NCBI GenBank assembly: GCA_025093555.1
Contig: JAIWNF010000016.1
Location: forward strand, 248,001 to 312,000
From: Circinella umbellata
Lineage: Eukaryota > Mucoromycota > Mucoromycetes > Mucorales > Lichtheimiaceae
Length of the DNA: 64,000 nucleotides
Direction of reading: 5' to 3'
A model generated the notes under the pieces. That model saw only the letters and a list, made by a program, of their open reading frames with translations, was not told the DNA's origin and searched no databases. Shown in pieces: positions 48,488-60,014 of the stretch; positions within the stretch are counted from its first letter, which is position 1, and each line of letters starts with the position of its first letter. A program made the translations under genes and the position numbers.

Positions 48488-48770
48488 TTGTTCAAGTTGC
48501 TTGTATATTACAGTTACGTCTTTTAATTTTTTGAGGATGATGAGCTTGCTCTTGTCCAAGTGGCTTGTGTATCACGGCTGCGTCTTCTTTCAAGGATGAT
48601 GAGCTTGCTCTTGTCCAAGTGGCTTGTGTATCACGGCTGCGTCTTCTTTCAAGGATGATGAGCTTGCTCTTGTCCAAGTGGCTTGTGTATCACGGCTGCG
48701 TCTTCTATTCTTTCAAGGACGATGAGCTTGCTCTTGTCCAAGTGGCTTGTGTATCACGGCTGCGTCTTTT
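48488..48770. repeat. Minisatellite, four copies of a 59-bp unit plus one degenerate copy
   Basis: The unit includes GATGAGCTTGCTCTTGTCC, then AAGTGGCTTGTGTATCACGG and CTGCGTCTT. GAGCTTGC recurs at 48542, 48601, 48660 and 48724, so the spacing is 59, 59 and 64 bp, the last stretched by an ATTCT insertion. Copies are nearly identical. A diverged partial copy starts near 48488. Each unit contains two small inverted repeats (GAGC-TT-GCTC and CTTG-TC-CAAG) and is richer in GC than its surroundings. Because 59 is not a multiple of three, the open frames on both strands shift between units, so protein coding is unlikely. Confidence 0.92.
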
Positions 48771-51414
48771 ATTATTATTATTATTTTTATTCAAAGGAAA
48801 TGAAATTTTATACATCGTGGTATTCAAGGAAGTCGCAATAGTATGTATACTAAAAAAAAAGCTTCTTTGAGTTCAATAGGCAAGAGGATGGAAAGTATTA
48901 ATATTGAACATATAAATGATATAGATTTCGAGAAGAAGTACCTTAATGTCGAAGAAAAAAGTAATTTTGTTTATGATTGGTGGATGGCCATTGTGTTAAA
49001 AGTTTGATAGAATCGAGGAACCCTCTAATCAAGTATAGGGCACGGATGATTAGATAATTTGGTTATAATTGTGCAAAATCCTTATATTGCCTATATTTAG
49101 CTTGAGCTGTCTGATTATATATACCAATTTTTTTTCGTAAATCAGTGGTGAAGAGCGAAGCTCAGTGAAGCGTACTTCCGGTTTTTTATTAGTCTCTTTT
49201 TTATCAATGTGAAAAACAAAAGAAAAAAACAAAAAAGGAGTAGAATGTGAGTGAAAAAGAAACAAAAATGATTGGAGAAGGGTAATAAAAAGAAAAAGTA
49301 AAAACAGAAAGAAAGAAGAGAGAAAGAGGTCAGTAAATGTTACTTGGAAAAGCTCCTTTTTACTTTTATTTTTCTAGATCGTTCACAATCAACGATAATT
49401 TTCATAAATTGCACATCTGATTTATGCTGAGTGATCAATTATATTTTTTTTCAACCAACTATATGTATAGTGGAGTGATTCGAAATTAGGCAAAAATTAG
49501 CGTATATATGCTACTTGAAAAATTAACCATCAACAGCAACATATTATATTCAAACTTCAGTTATATTTATAGCTTTAATATGTACAGAACACCTTTATAA
49601 TATCAACAAGAATAATGATTGCAAAGACAAAAAAAAAATCATATATGAAATACAGCATTGTTATAGCATGAGAAGTAGTAACATATAAATTGTAAGTTTA
49701 TCAATATGTACGGTTACAATAATAAAAAAATACACAACAATTCTTTATATAGGACGTCAGTATAACACATATGATGAAGCATCTCAATAAGAAATCGAGG
49801 AGAATATTTGGATGAGGGAGACATTATGTGATATAATATATTACTCAAGGAATGAGTTCAATACAAAGATAATTAATAGCATAATATTGTTAATGTGAGG
49901 TGTATTGCATCAATTATATGATTGTTTATAAATATAGAATTTCAAAATGGATAATGATGTTTGTATACACCGTATATGAAGGTCTATTGTACAAACATCA
50001 AACTTATTACCGCTACTTTTACTATCTCACGAATCTCTATTATTGATAATTTAGCACTTAATCACCCCCAAAAAAAAAAGCAATTATAATAACAAACATT
50101 TTATTTTTATTCTATAGCTACTCAATAACTTTATTTTTGACATTTATAATATTCTTTAAAAGCATATCTGGTAATTTGGTCAATCTTATACAGTAGTATA
50201 CGTAGTCATTTAGATCCTTCACTCAATTCATAGATAGTGTTAAGTCAATCAAAATAATAAGTCAACGACCCTCAAAAAAACAAATCAAGTTATAGTATAT
50301 TTCAAATTTTTTTTATAATATTAGATTTGAATTTTCGCAAGGATATTAACAATGTGGATGTATAAACATGTACATCTTTTCAATTCGTACTGATAACGTG
50401 AGTTATGGTATAAAATGGAGAAACTTTGAAGTTACCATTTTTTGTGATAGATTATATGATCTGTAAGTGTGATTGACAGATTACTAGCATTAATTAAACC
50501 GACTACATTGTTAGAACATTTCTTTTTATTATGGCAGGTAAAAATCCCACAAAAAACACTCACCAAGTAATCTTCATCTGCATCATCCATCATATATATT
50601 ATCATCTAACTTTATAATTGAGTGCAACTCCTATCTTTTTAAAAAAAAAGTAGACTTGAGTTGAGAAACAACATATCGGCATTATTTTCCACATACACAT
50701 ATATATATTTATATTCCCATATGTAACAAACTCTTTGTATGATACCCATACCATAGAAAACTGACAAAGATTAAATCAAAAAAAGCTTATACAGTCAAAT
50801 CAAGTTAGTATCATTTGAAAATTAACAAATGCACCTATATCAAGCTAATTGCATTACTTTTACTATTATTCTTTCTGTATTATTAATATACTTATTATGA
50901 TAGTTAGAAAATATATACACATATAAAATCTAATAACATAGTCAGTCAGTAACAAATTATCCTTTCTGAAGCGGGAGGGAAAAAAGGAGGGTTATTAAGT
51001 TGTGTACAACTAATGTACCATATGATACTTGCAAAGTTATTACATCAGTCCTCTCGAATATAATTATAAACAAAGTCAAAATGTAGCAATCGTATGATTC
51101 TAAAATGGCAAGAGCGTTCAGTTGATTTTATTGGAATAAATATAATATAAACTCAATTAAAATATGACATAGAATAATATATGTATGTGTGTACAGTATT
51201 GCATATAAGTACCAGCAATAAAAGAAAATGTGAACTTTTCCCTTTTGTTTTATAAGAAAAATAAAGTTCCAAATAACTATCTGGGATGGAACCAGAAAGC
51301 AAGAGCAACTATGGCAGGGGGCCTATCGTGTAAAAAAATGCCCAACTAGAATGGTGAGTTATACAATCTGTCCATCTCTCCCGATTCTCATACATATATA
51401 ATCAATTCAATCCA

Positions 51415-51661
51415 TCAGCTTACCAACAACAAAGCATCTGCCAAACATTTAAAACAAGCATCTTGAATAAGATAGTTAACAATCAAAGCACTAGCAAACA
51501 AGATAGCTTTCAAAGAACAAGAACATGGATTGAGCAATGATTCAACGACGAATGATATAGACAGAGATGACCGAAAGACCGACTTGAAGAGATCAGTATA
51601 CAAGTTCATCTTGTCCTTCAAGGTAAAGATGACAGAACTAACTTGTTCGGCAGCACTATAA
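51415..51661 (-). pseudogene. Orphan exon-like relic, protein family unknown
   Basis: On the minus strand an acceptor-like TATTATAG is followed by an open frame reading AAEQVSSVIFTLKDKMNLYTDLFKSV and ending KCLADALL. There a donor-like GTAAGC occurs before the frame stops, near 51418. Composition (Leu/Ser/Ala-rich, helical) is protein-like, yet no flanking exons are visible on either side. It lies about 160 bp from the truncated copy at 51820-52754. It may be one exon of an old accessory or transposon gene. Confidence 0.4.
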
Positions 51662-51819
51662 TAGTAATGGATTGATTTTGAGTATATCTATCCGCTTTTT
51701 TTCTTCATATTTTTTCTTAAAAAAATATCCAATTGTTTGTTCCCCATACCTGATAGTCATGTAGAATTATTTTTAACAATCAAAGAAAGGAGAATCATAC
51801 TGACGAAAGTTTTATTAGT

Positions 51820-52754
51820 ACTTCATTACTTGTTATTGTCTTTTTATTGAATTCATGAGACATGGTGGAATGTGAATAGTATTTATTTTATTTCTACGTT
51901 GAGATTTGAATCTTGGCTGAGAAATTCCCTGTTCATTTGTATATTGTTCCAGAAGTCGTACTAATTTTTCAACTATCATCTATATAAGGTTGATATAATA
52001 GTGATTGTTTAACACCAAGAAATTAACATGCTAAATTCAATAAAACCTATAAGCTCAATAGCTTTTTTTTTTTTTTTACCTCTGCCTTCTGTAACGTCAA
52101 TTTTATAATCGGGATAATACCGGACGAAAAAAATGAAACATCCTTTGGCAATTTGATATTCTTCGGTAGTGTTCATACGATTCACAATCCCTTTTGGGCA
52201 ATCCAAAACACTAATACTCATCCTAAAACCTATATATAGAGATTATAAAGAGTGTATTTCAAAATCAACAATCAAATCATACATGAAATTAAACCAAGAG
52301 TCAAAAACAAATGTCTTTATGGTATTTCACTTACATGTTTGATTAAAACAAACAGTCTTGAATTTTCGTACAAAATCTTCATCATCACTAACTTTCGCAG
52401 CAGCGCGTAAAAACATATCTTTCAAAACCTTTGGACTATGTAATTGCGTTTCTACAACTTCTTTCTTTCCAATTCCAGACAAATCATGCTTCCCCACTTC
52501 CCCCAAACCATGCTCAACATCTTCTTTGTACAATACAAGATCAGGACGCACACTTTTTGCCTGTTCAGATATTGGCATCAGCCCATCAATACATCGTTCA
52601 TTATTTACTCGGGCCAAGGTGGCGACACATGACACATCGCTATAAACATCTTATAATATACGTTATTATGATGATAATATATAAAGTGTTTGCACACATA
52701 TATACATAATTTTTTTTATCAAAAGTTGGGTATCTTACCGTTTCGTATCTACAA
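51820..52754 (-). pseudogene. Truncated, frameshifted copy of the family gene's 3' half
   Basis: This segment matches about 45274-46197 of the intact gene nearly throughout: exon 6 (52639-52335), exon 7 and most of exon 8, with introns included, so it is a genomic duplication. Exon 6 is open, and its encoded motif RPDLVLY...GEVGK keeps the PD and E-x-x-K residues. Exon 7 has a one-base G insertion after GAATATCAAATT that shifts the frame away from the intact reading, and intron 7's end is T-run-expanded. Similarity stops abruptly at about 52754, in the codons ending exon 5, and at about 51820 before the stop. No start region is present. Confidence 0.88.
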
Positions 52755-53128
52755 CGCAGCGCAAAAATCATATTCTTCTTTTTGTGCAATTTTTTTTCTT
52801 CTGGTCTTTCTAGTATAGCAGTGGTTACTGACGATCATTAACAAAGTCTTGTTTCCATGAATACTACTCCATTTATAGGAATTGTATAGTTATTGTGCAT
52901 AACAATTAACCATAAATTGAATCACATAAAACAAAAGAAGTAAAAAGAAAAAAAAAAGATTTATTTAGATGGTAGCTGCATAATCAAATTTCAGGTTGAG
53001 TCATTAAAAGTAGTAAAAAAAATATGTACGATGGAACAATAAAGAAAAGAGATTGGTATATTATTGTACACTGGAAAGAGAAAAAAGCAGATTAGAAAAG
53101 CGGGGTTGTTTTCAGTAAGTGACGTAAC

Positions 53129-55240
53129 TTAATCTTCCTTAACCGTTATATCTTCATTTAAAGCAGGACTCCATTTTTCTACAAACTGCTTAATACCCAA
53201 ACACTGCATCATTGAAGGAGATGATGCAAATGCATTTATTAATCCCACCATTCCGTCATAGCACGGTATTTGTACACTTCGAATCATTTTGTTCCCGAAA
53301 TATAACACCGAGAAAGCGGCTGACAAAGTATCCAACAGCTAGATAAACAAAATCATAGAAATTAGTAAAAGAAAACAATTAATTGATGGTGATGTTAAAG
53401 AAAAATGTGATTTTTTTAATTACCTCGATAATCATACAGCGATCATTGGCTTGAAAGAAAGTCCATACTACTTGAACCAACCCAAAACCTGCTCGCATAC
53501 TCTCCATCAACGCCGTTTCAACTTGATCCGCTGTAGATGGTGATGTAGGTTCCTGGAAATAGTCAGACCATCCTCGATCTGTACTCATTTCTCCATGATG
53601 TCTTGCAAACGCCTGCATCATTTCAGATTGGTGTCGTTGAACCTTGCCAGCAAAGTAGATTGCATGAAGACGGAGAGAGCAACGATCCTCTAATGAATTC
53701 AGTTGATTATATCGAAATGATTTTCGGACTTTCTCTCGCCATCGATCCAAAGAGGAAGGTGATTTGGCTTCTTGCTGATATCCTCCACCCATATTAGTAA
53801 TACGTAGTAATCCTTCAATCTCTATTTCCAACTCTTGTACTTGTAGTCGCTCTTCCGTACTTTGTGGGATTGTTTGTTGAAGTCCAAGCCAACGTCGTAC
53901 ATGATCATCATCATCGTTTTGTTCATCAATGGTGTACTGTATCACAGGTGGTGTTAATGTCCGCATAGCAAACAATAGGTCAGCTTGTAACATCCATGCC
54001 CGTAACCGTCTCAGATCCTGTTGCCCGTTGCTCTTTTTCTCTTGATTTAATAACATGTGTGTATGTCGTTCGGCCAGCGATAGCAAATTGCGATGATTAT
54101 CTTGTGTATCACCTGTGGTAACTAAATAAAGATGCATTAGGACCAATGTTTCAATTGTCGTTTTACTGCAGCAGTCGAATTCCACGAGTTCGTGTGCTAG
54201 CCGATAACATTCCCGAGCAAGTTGATCCATAAAGGGGTAGATCCCAAACTGGTCTGGGTGACAAATCATAGCATGAATGGCACTATACGCATACAAAGCG
54301 CAAATTAACGCAGGATGTATATTCCCTTTTTACAGTAATTTGTCAGTATTATTGCTTTTGGAAATCATATTATTTACACATTATTACCATCCGTCTTTTT
54401 CCCTTATCTCTTCTAATAAGATAATGCTACAAAAAGTTTTTTTTTTGATTATATTACCTTCATAATAAGATTCCAAAAAGCGAGCTTTATCGATACGTAA
54501 ATAAGACGTACATTTGAGATGCAATCGGACCAAAGCATCAAACACTGAGGGTGGATATTGACTCAGCTGTTGTGCGAAATATTGAAAGGTCCCAGGACTG
54601 CTGATGAGACTAGCTGGTGTGTCCTCGCCCGCGCCACCGCTGTACGGAATTATCGGCTCATTTCCCGACCTACTGGTGGTATTACAACATGTGTGTGTTG
54701 TTACTTGTTGTTCCATTGCTGTAGCAACCGGACTCGGTAACTGGTGACGAATGTCCGAAAGTGTCCTGTATAACTCCCCTAATGTACGAATATTTGTTTC
54801 TAGTTCAAATAAGGAACGTCGTCTACTACCAACAGTCCAACCATTTGGTAACCATCCATCTTTATCTCCTTGTTGCTGTTGCTGATGCTCGATTTTGTTG
54901 CTTCCATTGGCAAGGCAACTGGGATCTGAAGGTTCTTTTGTTTCTTCTACGTCATCGTTAGCATAATTATTTCCGCTATTAGTATCGTGATACGAAAACT
55001 CTGTAAGAAAATCAATGGCGTCAGCACCAGTTGGGTTGGATGGGGCAGTATAGTGAAATGTTAAAGGTGGAACCATTTCTCGCTTATGGGCTGTTTTTAA
55101 TACGGTAACTATATATGTATGTATAAAACAATTGGTTGTTTTTGTTGAGTGAAAAAGTATGTATAGAGAGTATAAACTTCACTTGTCTTTCAGTGTGATG
55201 TTTTTTTACCAGTATTTCCGGAGGCTGTATCAAGTGCCAT
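53129..55240 (-). CDS. Fungal transcription-factor-like protein (middle homology region) without visible zinc cluster
   Basis: Four exons (55240-55210, 55108-54458, 54325-53424, 53338-53129) give 597 residues with consistent phase. Residues 1-70 are acidic and disordered. A segment RSLFELETNIRTLGELYRTL is a probable helix. The region from about residue 200 (PPSVFDALVRLHLKCTSYLRIDKARFLESYYEGNIHPALICALYAYSAIHAM, then QLARECYRLAHEL and TTIETLVLMHLYL) resembles the middle homology region of Zn2Cys6 regulators. I find no Cys6 cluster in the model or just upstream: exon 1 is only 31 nt and starts MALDTASGNT. So it may be a regulator lacking its own DNA-binding domain, or the true N-terminus may lie elsewhere. 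Target genes are unknown. Confidence 0.78.
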
Positions 55241-55950
55241 AATAATAATAATAATAATAATATTTTTTGAAAAAAAGTGTGAAAAAAAAGGAGGAGTGGA
55301 AAGAAAAGGAAGAAACTAAAAAAAAAACAAAGTTGGCAGTTTTTTATAACAGTAGCTGTTGTATGCATGAGAAAAAATACCCTCTAACCTAATAAACAAA
55401 AAAGGTTTTTTTTTTTTGGTTACTTTAATGCTGCTTTTAGATTAACAAGGCGTAAATGGCATTGCTTTTCATTGGTCTTAAGCGAAAGTTAGATAGTATA
55501 TTTTTCTACACATATAATGATCATTTCTCATTCATAGTGCGTATTTAGCATTACACTTCTGTCGCACATAAAAATATTCACTGACGAATTTTTTTTCTGT
55601 TTGTAGAATAAGATGCTATAAAATTTGTTACTGCCAAATAATATCTTACAGTGTCAAATTTTTTTTTTCTAAACACCGTTTCATGTGTCACCTTGCCTCA
55701 TTTGAACTTATTGTTCAATCCAACCTCACACAATGCATTTCAACATGCATACAGATATAAAAAAGATCATCACACAATCAATTAGCCCTTTTTTTAAATG
55801 AATTATCTTACAACCCTTTATATAAATTTGTTTTACAAGTAAAATGATAACAATAGTTTCCGTCAACGCTGATCCTTTCCACTTTAAGCTCCTTCCCCTA
55901 ATTTTTTTTATATACAGGTAGCATATAATTTCTATTTATTGTAGCAATAT
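55241..55950. other. Intergenic region between regulator-like gene and PH gene
   Basis: Holds the regulator-like gene's promoter and the PH/coiled-coil gene's 3' flank. AAT repeats near 55240-55262, T and A tracts. No coding exon seen. Confidence 0.6.
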
Positions 55951-58900
55951 TCATGACTTTCTACCAAGAATTGCACCAAGTGGCGAGGTAGCGCGTGTTC
56001 GACCACCACTTAATGCATGGGACGACATTAAAGGTTGTTGTTGTTGTTGCTGAGATAAAGATGATGATGTTTTCCATCCAGTACCAACAGATGATGTTGA
56101 ACTGCTATCAAATGACTTACGTCGTTCATTCATAAACTTTCTTGGGGCATGTAATGCTGTAGTCGATGATGTAGCCCCACGGTATTCGTTTTCAGTGGTT
56201 GTAGAAGGTAAACTGGATTTATTAGTGTATTGTTGAGAATGTTGACGATTTTGTTGTTGTTGTTGTTGTTGAGACATATGGCCTAAATCCACGTAACCAC
56301 CAGATGATGACGATGACGATGTACTGTCATCATCACTTGTAGCATGGTTAAACGAAGCAAGTTGTTTTAGTCGTGTAATTTGATGTACAAGTGGTTCCAA
56401 CTCTCGTGCCAAGGCTGCTGTGGCAGGTTCAATTAAATTGTTCTGCAGCAACGTTTCGTGTTCCACTTTGACTGCATGCAGTGCCATTCTTTTTTCCTCG
56501 ATCTCCTTTTCCAATTCTGTTCTTGTCTTTTTGAGTCCACCAACTTGCGCTTCCAAACTTTGTTGTTCCTCCTGAAGTCGTTCGATTTCCGATTCCAATC
56601 TATCTTTGGTAGATGATAGCTTGGTATGTAACTCGATCAAGTAATCTGTTTTCTGCCCATGTAATTGACCTCTTGCGTTATTGTTATTGTTCTCGTTACT
56701 ATCAGTGGTGCCGTTGCCATTTTCGCTAACATTATTCATGCTGTTTTCGCCCCCCTGTTGGTCCAAATGCTCTACAGCTCGTAACACAAGGTCTTCAATC
56801 ATACGGTATAAAACACCTGTATATTCTTCCAGATGTCCGCGCATACTTGACATTGACTTATCAAAATGTGTACGTGCATTTTCTTCATACCGTTTCATTA
56901 GTGTTTCATCCTTGTCATTTGTCTTTTGTTGCTGTTCCCATTGGACATCTAGGTGGCTGTTAAACGCGCTCTTGACGGCTCGTCTTACAGTTTCTTCTAC
57001 ACCTTTATTATCGTATTGTTCTAATACACGTAATGTTCGTGTAATAAAACTTTGAGTACCGGAAACTAGGTCTTGAATTTCTTGCAATGTTTGTTGATGC
57101 TCCTCGCTGCTACTTTCTCCATTGTTGTTTGGACCATTGCGTAAGGTTGTTATTTCATTACCATCGACATCTTGTTCATTGTCAGCATCACCATTAGTAA
57201 CAGAAGAAAAGTTTCTTTGGATCGGGCTGTTGGCAAGTCGATCTGCCATAACAGAAAGCCGATTGACTGTTTGTTCCAATTGTTCAGATAACGCTGGTAA
57301 ATCTGGAATACTACTGGCTTCAATTTGATTGATAACGTGTTCCAAAAGTTGACCAAGTACCTTGAGATTCTTTTCATGCTCTTCACGATCATGGACTTGC
57401 ATTTCATTTATATTCTTTTTTATTGTCTCAAGAATGGATTGTTGCTGAGCAGTCATATATTCATCGAGTTTAAAAATTATTTCTGTTGATTGTTGATTTT
57501 GCATAATGGATTCAAGGTGACCAACAATAGCATTTCGTAACTCTTCTTGAGTTTTTTCTTCATGTTGATTTGTTGGTGATGCTAATGCGCCGCTGCCAAT
57601 ATTAACACTGCCACCACTGCTACTATTGGTTAATAATTTTTCTTGTAATTCTTGCAGCATGAACTGAACCGCTTCCATTCTGGCCTTATCAATGTGGATT
57701 CCCTTGTTTTCATCCTCGGCTTGCTCCAAATAGCACTCCATTAACCTGTTTTGTGATAGCTGAACCATTTCTACCATTTGCATCATGACATCGAATTTAT
57801 CACCAAATGAAATTTTTTTGCTGTTTCCACTTTCTGAATCTTCATTATCGTCATCAGTATCTTCTTGTGGTTCATCCCCATGAAGTTCTCGACGTAAAGC
57901 CAATACTTGAGCATTTAATTCTTTAAGAGTACCACCCTCTACATTGTCCTTTTTGTTGTCTTTGTTATTATTCTCCTCAAAGAATTGCATAATATCAATC
58001 TGTAAATCGGTCCATCCCTTACGTGCTTCTTCGAGTGTGTCATTGAGTTTTGTAACACCGGCCTTGATATCAACAATATGGCTTTGTACTAGTGGCCCCG
58101 ATTCGCTCTTTATTTGCTCACGTAATGCATGTAAATTGTATCGAACTTCGGCAACTGTGTCCTTCACTGAAGAAGCCTGTTGCTGATGATGATCATCACC
58201 ATCATCATCTTCCTCATCACTTGAAGAGCTTGGATAATTATCACGTCGTCGATTATGCCGTCGTCTATTGTAATTATTACTGCTACCATTGCGAGTAGAC
58301 GATCGGCGCTTGTTGTTACTGTTTCCATTGGTGCCACTGTTAGCAGTTGCCAAGTTATGATAGTCATAATATGTCTGTTGTTGTTGTTTGCCTTGTTTTT
58401 CTAAGACCTCAACACGAGCACGCCATTCAGCTACTTCCATTTTATGTTTTGCTACTGCATCTTGATACACCTTCTTATGTCCAGCCACTTCTTCTTTGTG
58501 TGATTTTTTAGTTTGCTGCAACTCCTTTTCTAGCCCATTGGCCTTGGTACGCCAGATACTTAGTTCCTCTTCCAACAGCTCGCATCGACTATCCATGGCT
58601 TGTTGCATATCATCCAAATCATGTTCCAATTCCTTTTCACGCACACTATGTTCCCCTTGACGCCGATGAACTTCTGTTTGAATTATATTTAGCTGTTCTC
58701 GCAAATGTTCGTTTTCAGAATGTAAAGTATTGATATTAGATTGTAATTCCCTGTTAACATGGTCTGCACTCACTACGCGTGATTGAAGTTCGCTGTGTGT
58801 CGCCATGGATACTTTACCCATAATCGATGTCAGTGCGTCTATCCATACTTTGCGACCAGTAATATCATCTGTGGCAAAAACTACATCGTCACGTTTTACT

Positions 58901-60014
58901 AACATACGGAATTCCCATTTAATTCCAGCACGATATTCCTGTGCACGTGGCTCGACTTCAACAACTTCACTCATGTCAAAGGTTTGAATATGACTGGAAA
59001 ACTAATATACATAAAAATATTTGATTTTTTAAATGAATATCTGACTTTATTTCTCTCTTCTAGAAACCAAAAGAGGGCTATAATATTCACCTTGTCATCT
59101 TTATACAAATAGAGACCACCGGGCTTAACAGCATTTCCATGCTTGGCTACAGCATAAACTTGCTTCCACTGCTACAAAGTTATAACAATTGAATGAATAG
59201 CCCAAAAAGAAGTTAATATCTACTTGATTACTACCTTTGATAATGGCAAGCATTTTTCTTTCAAACATAAAGGTGGACAAATTTATTTTTACTTACCATA
59301 AGACCGTTCTTACGATAAAACCATCCTTCATGTGCAACCTATCAATAAATGAAATTATGAGCCTACACATATCACATACGTTTGTATAATTATAACTAGG
59401 AGCAAAGAAAAGGTTGAAGTTTTATTTTTTACCTTTCCTTCCTGACTAAGTGCTCCTGTACTTGGTTTTCTTCTTGGTGGCGCTTGGGGACTTTTGTTGG
59501 TTGAGGCAGAAGACATGATTGATATTTGATCCGATGTTGAGCGAATTGTACCATTAGATGTCACTTCTTCCAAAAGCTGCTTTTGTTGTTGCTGCTGTTG
59601 TTGCTGTTGAAACTGGTGTTCATCACTATTATTAGTTTCATCAGATTGATTATGTTGCTGCTGCTGATGAATTCCAGTAGCAAAACGTTGTAATATTAGA
59701 GGAGACGATGAACGATCCGGTGACTCTCCACTTTGAATACTACTATTATTACTATGAATTGAGCTTTGAGAGCTTCGTACCGAACCCGATGGGCTAGGAC
59801 CTTCGGTGGATTTTTGCATCAACCATTGGTGCTGCTGTTGTAATGCTGCTACAGACTTTCCAACAGGAACGGGACGGCGAGCAAGCTTGAAATCGTCGTT
59901 ACCAGTTGTTTTTGTGGGTGTAGTCGGGGATTGACTATATGACATGGCCACACTACTTGGACGGATAGTTGGATCAGAACGACGCCAATCTTTACTACTA
60001 TAATTTCCGTACAT
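55951..60014 (-). CDS. Large PH-domain and coiled-coil protein (1251 aa)
   Basis: Exons 60014-59433, 59338-59297, 59171-59091 and 59001-55951 give 1251 residues, every junction in phase. Residues 1-190 are disordered: Ser/Gln-rich, basic, with PPRRKPS (a possible SH3 ligand). Residues about 195-305 form a PH domain: EGWFYRKNGLMQWKQVYAVA, GGLYLYKDDK, FEFRMLV-like WEFRMLVKRDDVVFATDD, and the terminal helix with conserved Trp, GRKVWIDAL. A long coiled coil follows (HSENEHLREQL, KELEHDLDDMQ, LEEELSIWRTKANGLEKEL), then an acidic Ser/Asp linker, further helices and a second coiled coil near residue 1000. The C-terminus is Ser/Gln-rich. The layout suggests a membrane-linked cortical scaffold in polarity or septation. 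I could not assign an orthologue. Confidence 0.85.

Larger units (their letters stand above)
47430..51819. other. Gene-poor region with minisatellite and orphan exon
   Basis: Includes the family gene's presumed promoter, a 59-bp minisatellite at 48488-48770, and long AT-rich tracts from 49400 to 51300 without coding-like frames. An exon-like relic lies at 51415-51661. No complete gene is supported. Confidence 0.5.

Noticed and set aside
48492..48870. ORFs on both strands through the minisatellite
   Set aside because: The 59-bp unit shifts frame between copies, so the encoded peptides do not repeat in one frame.
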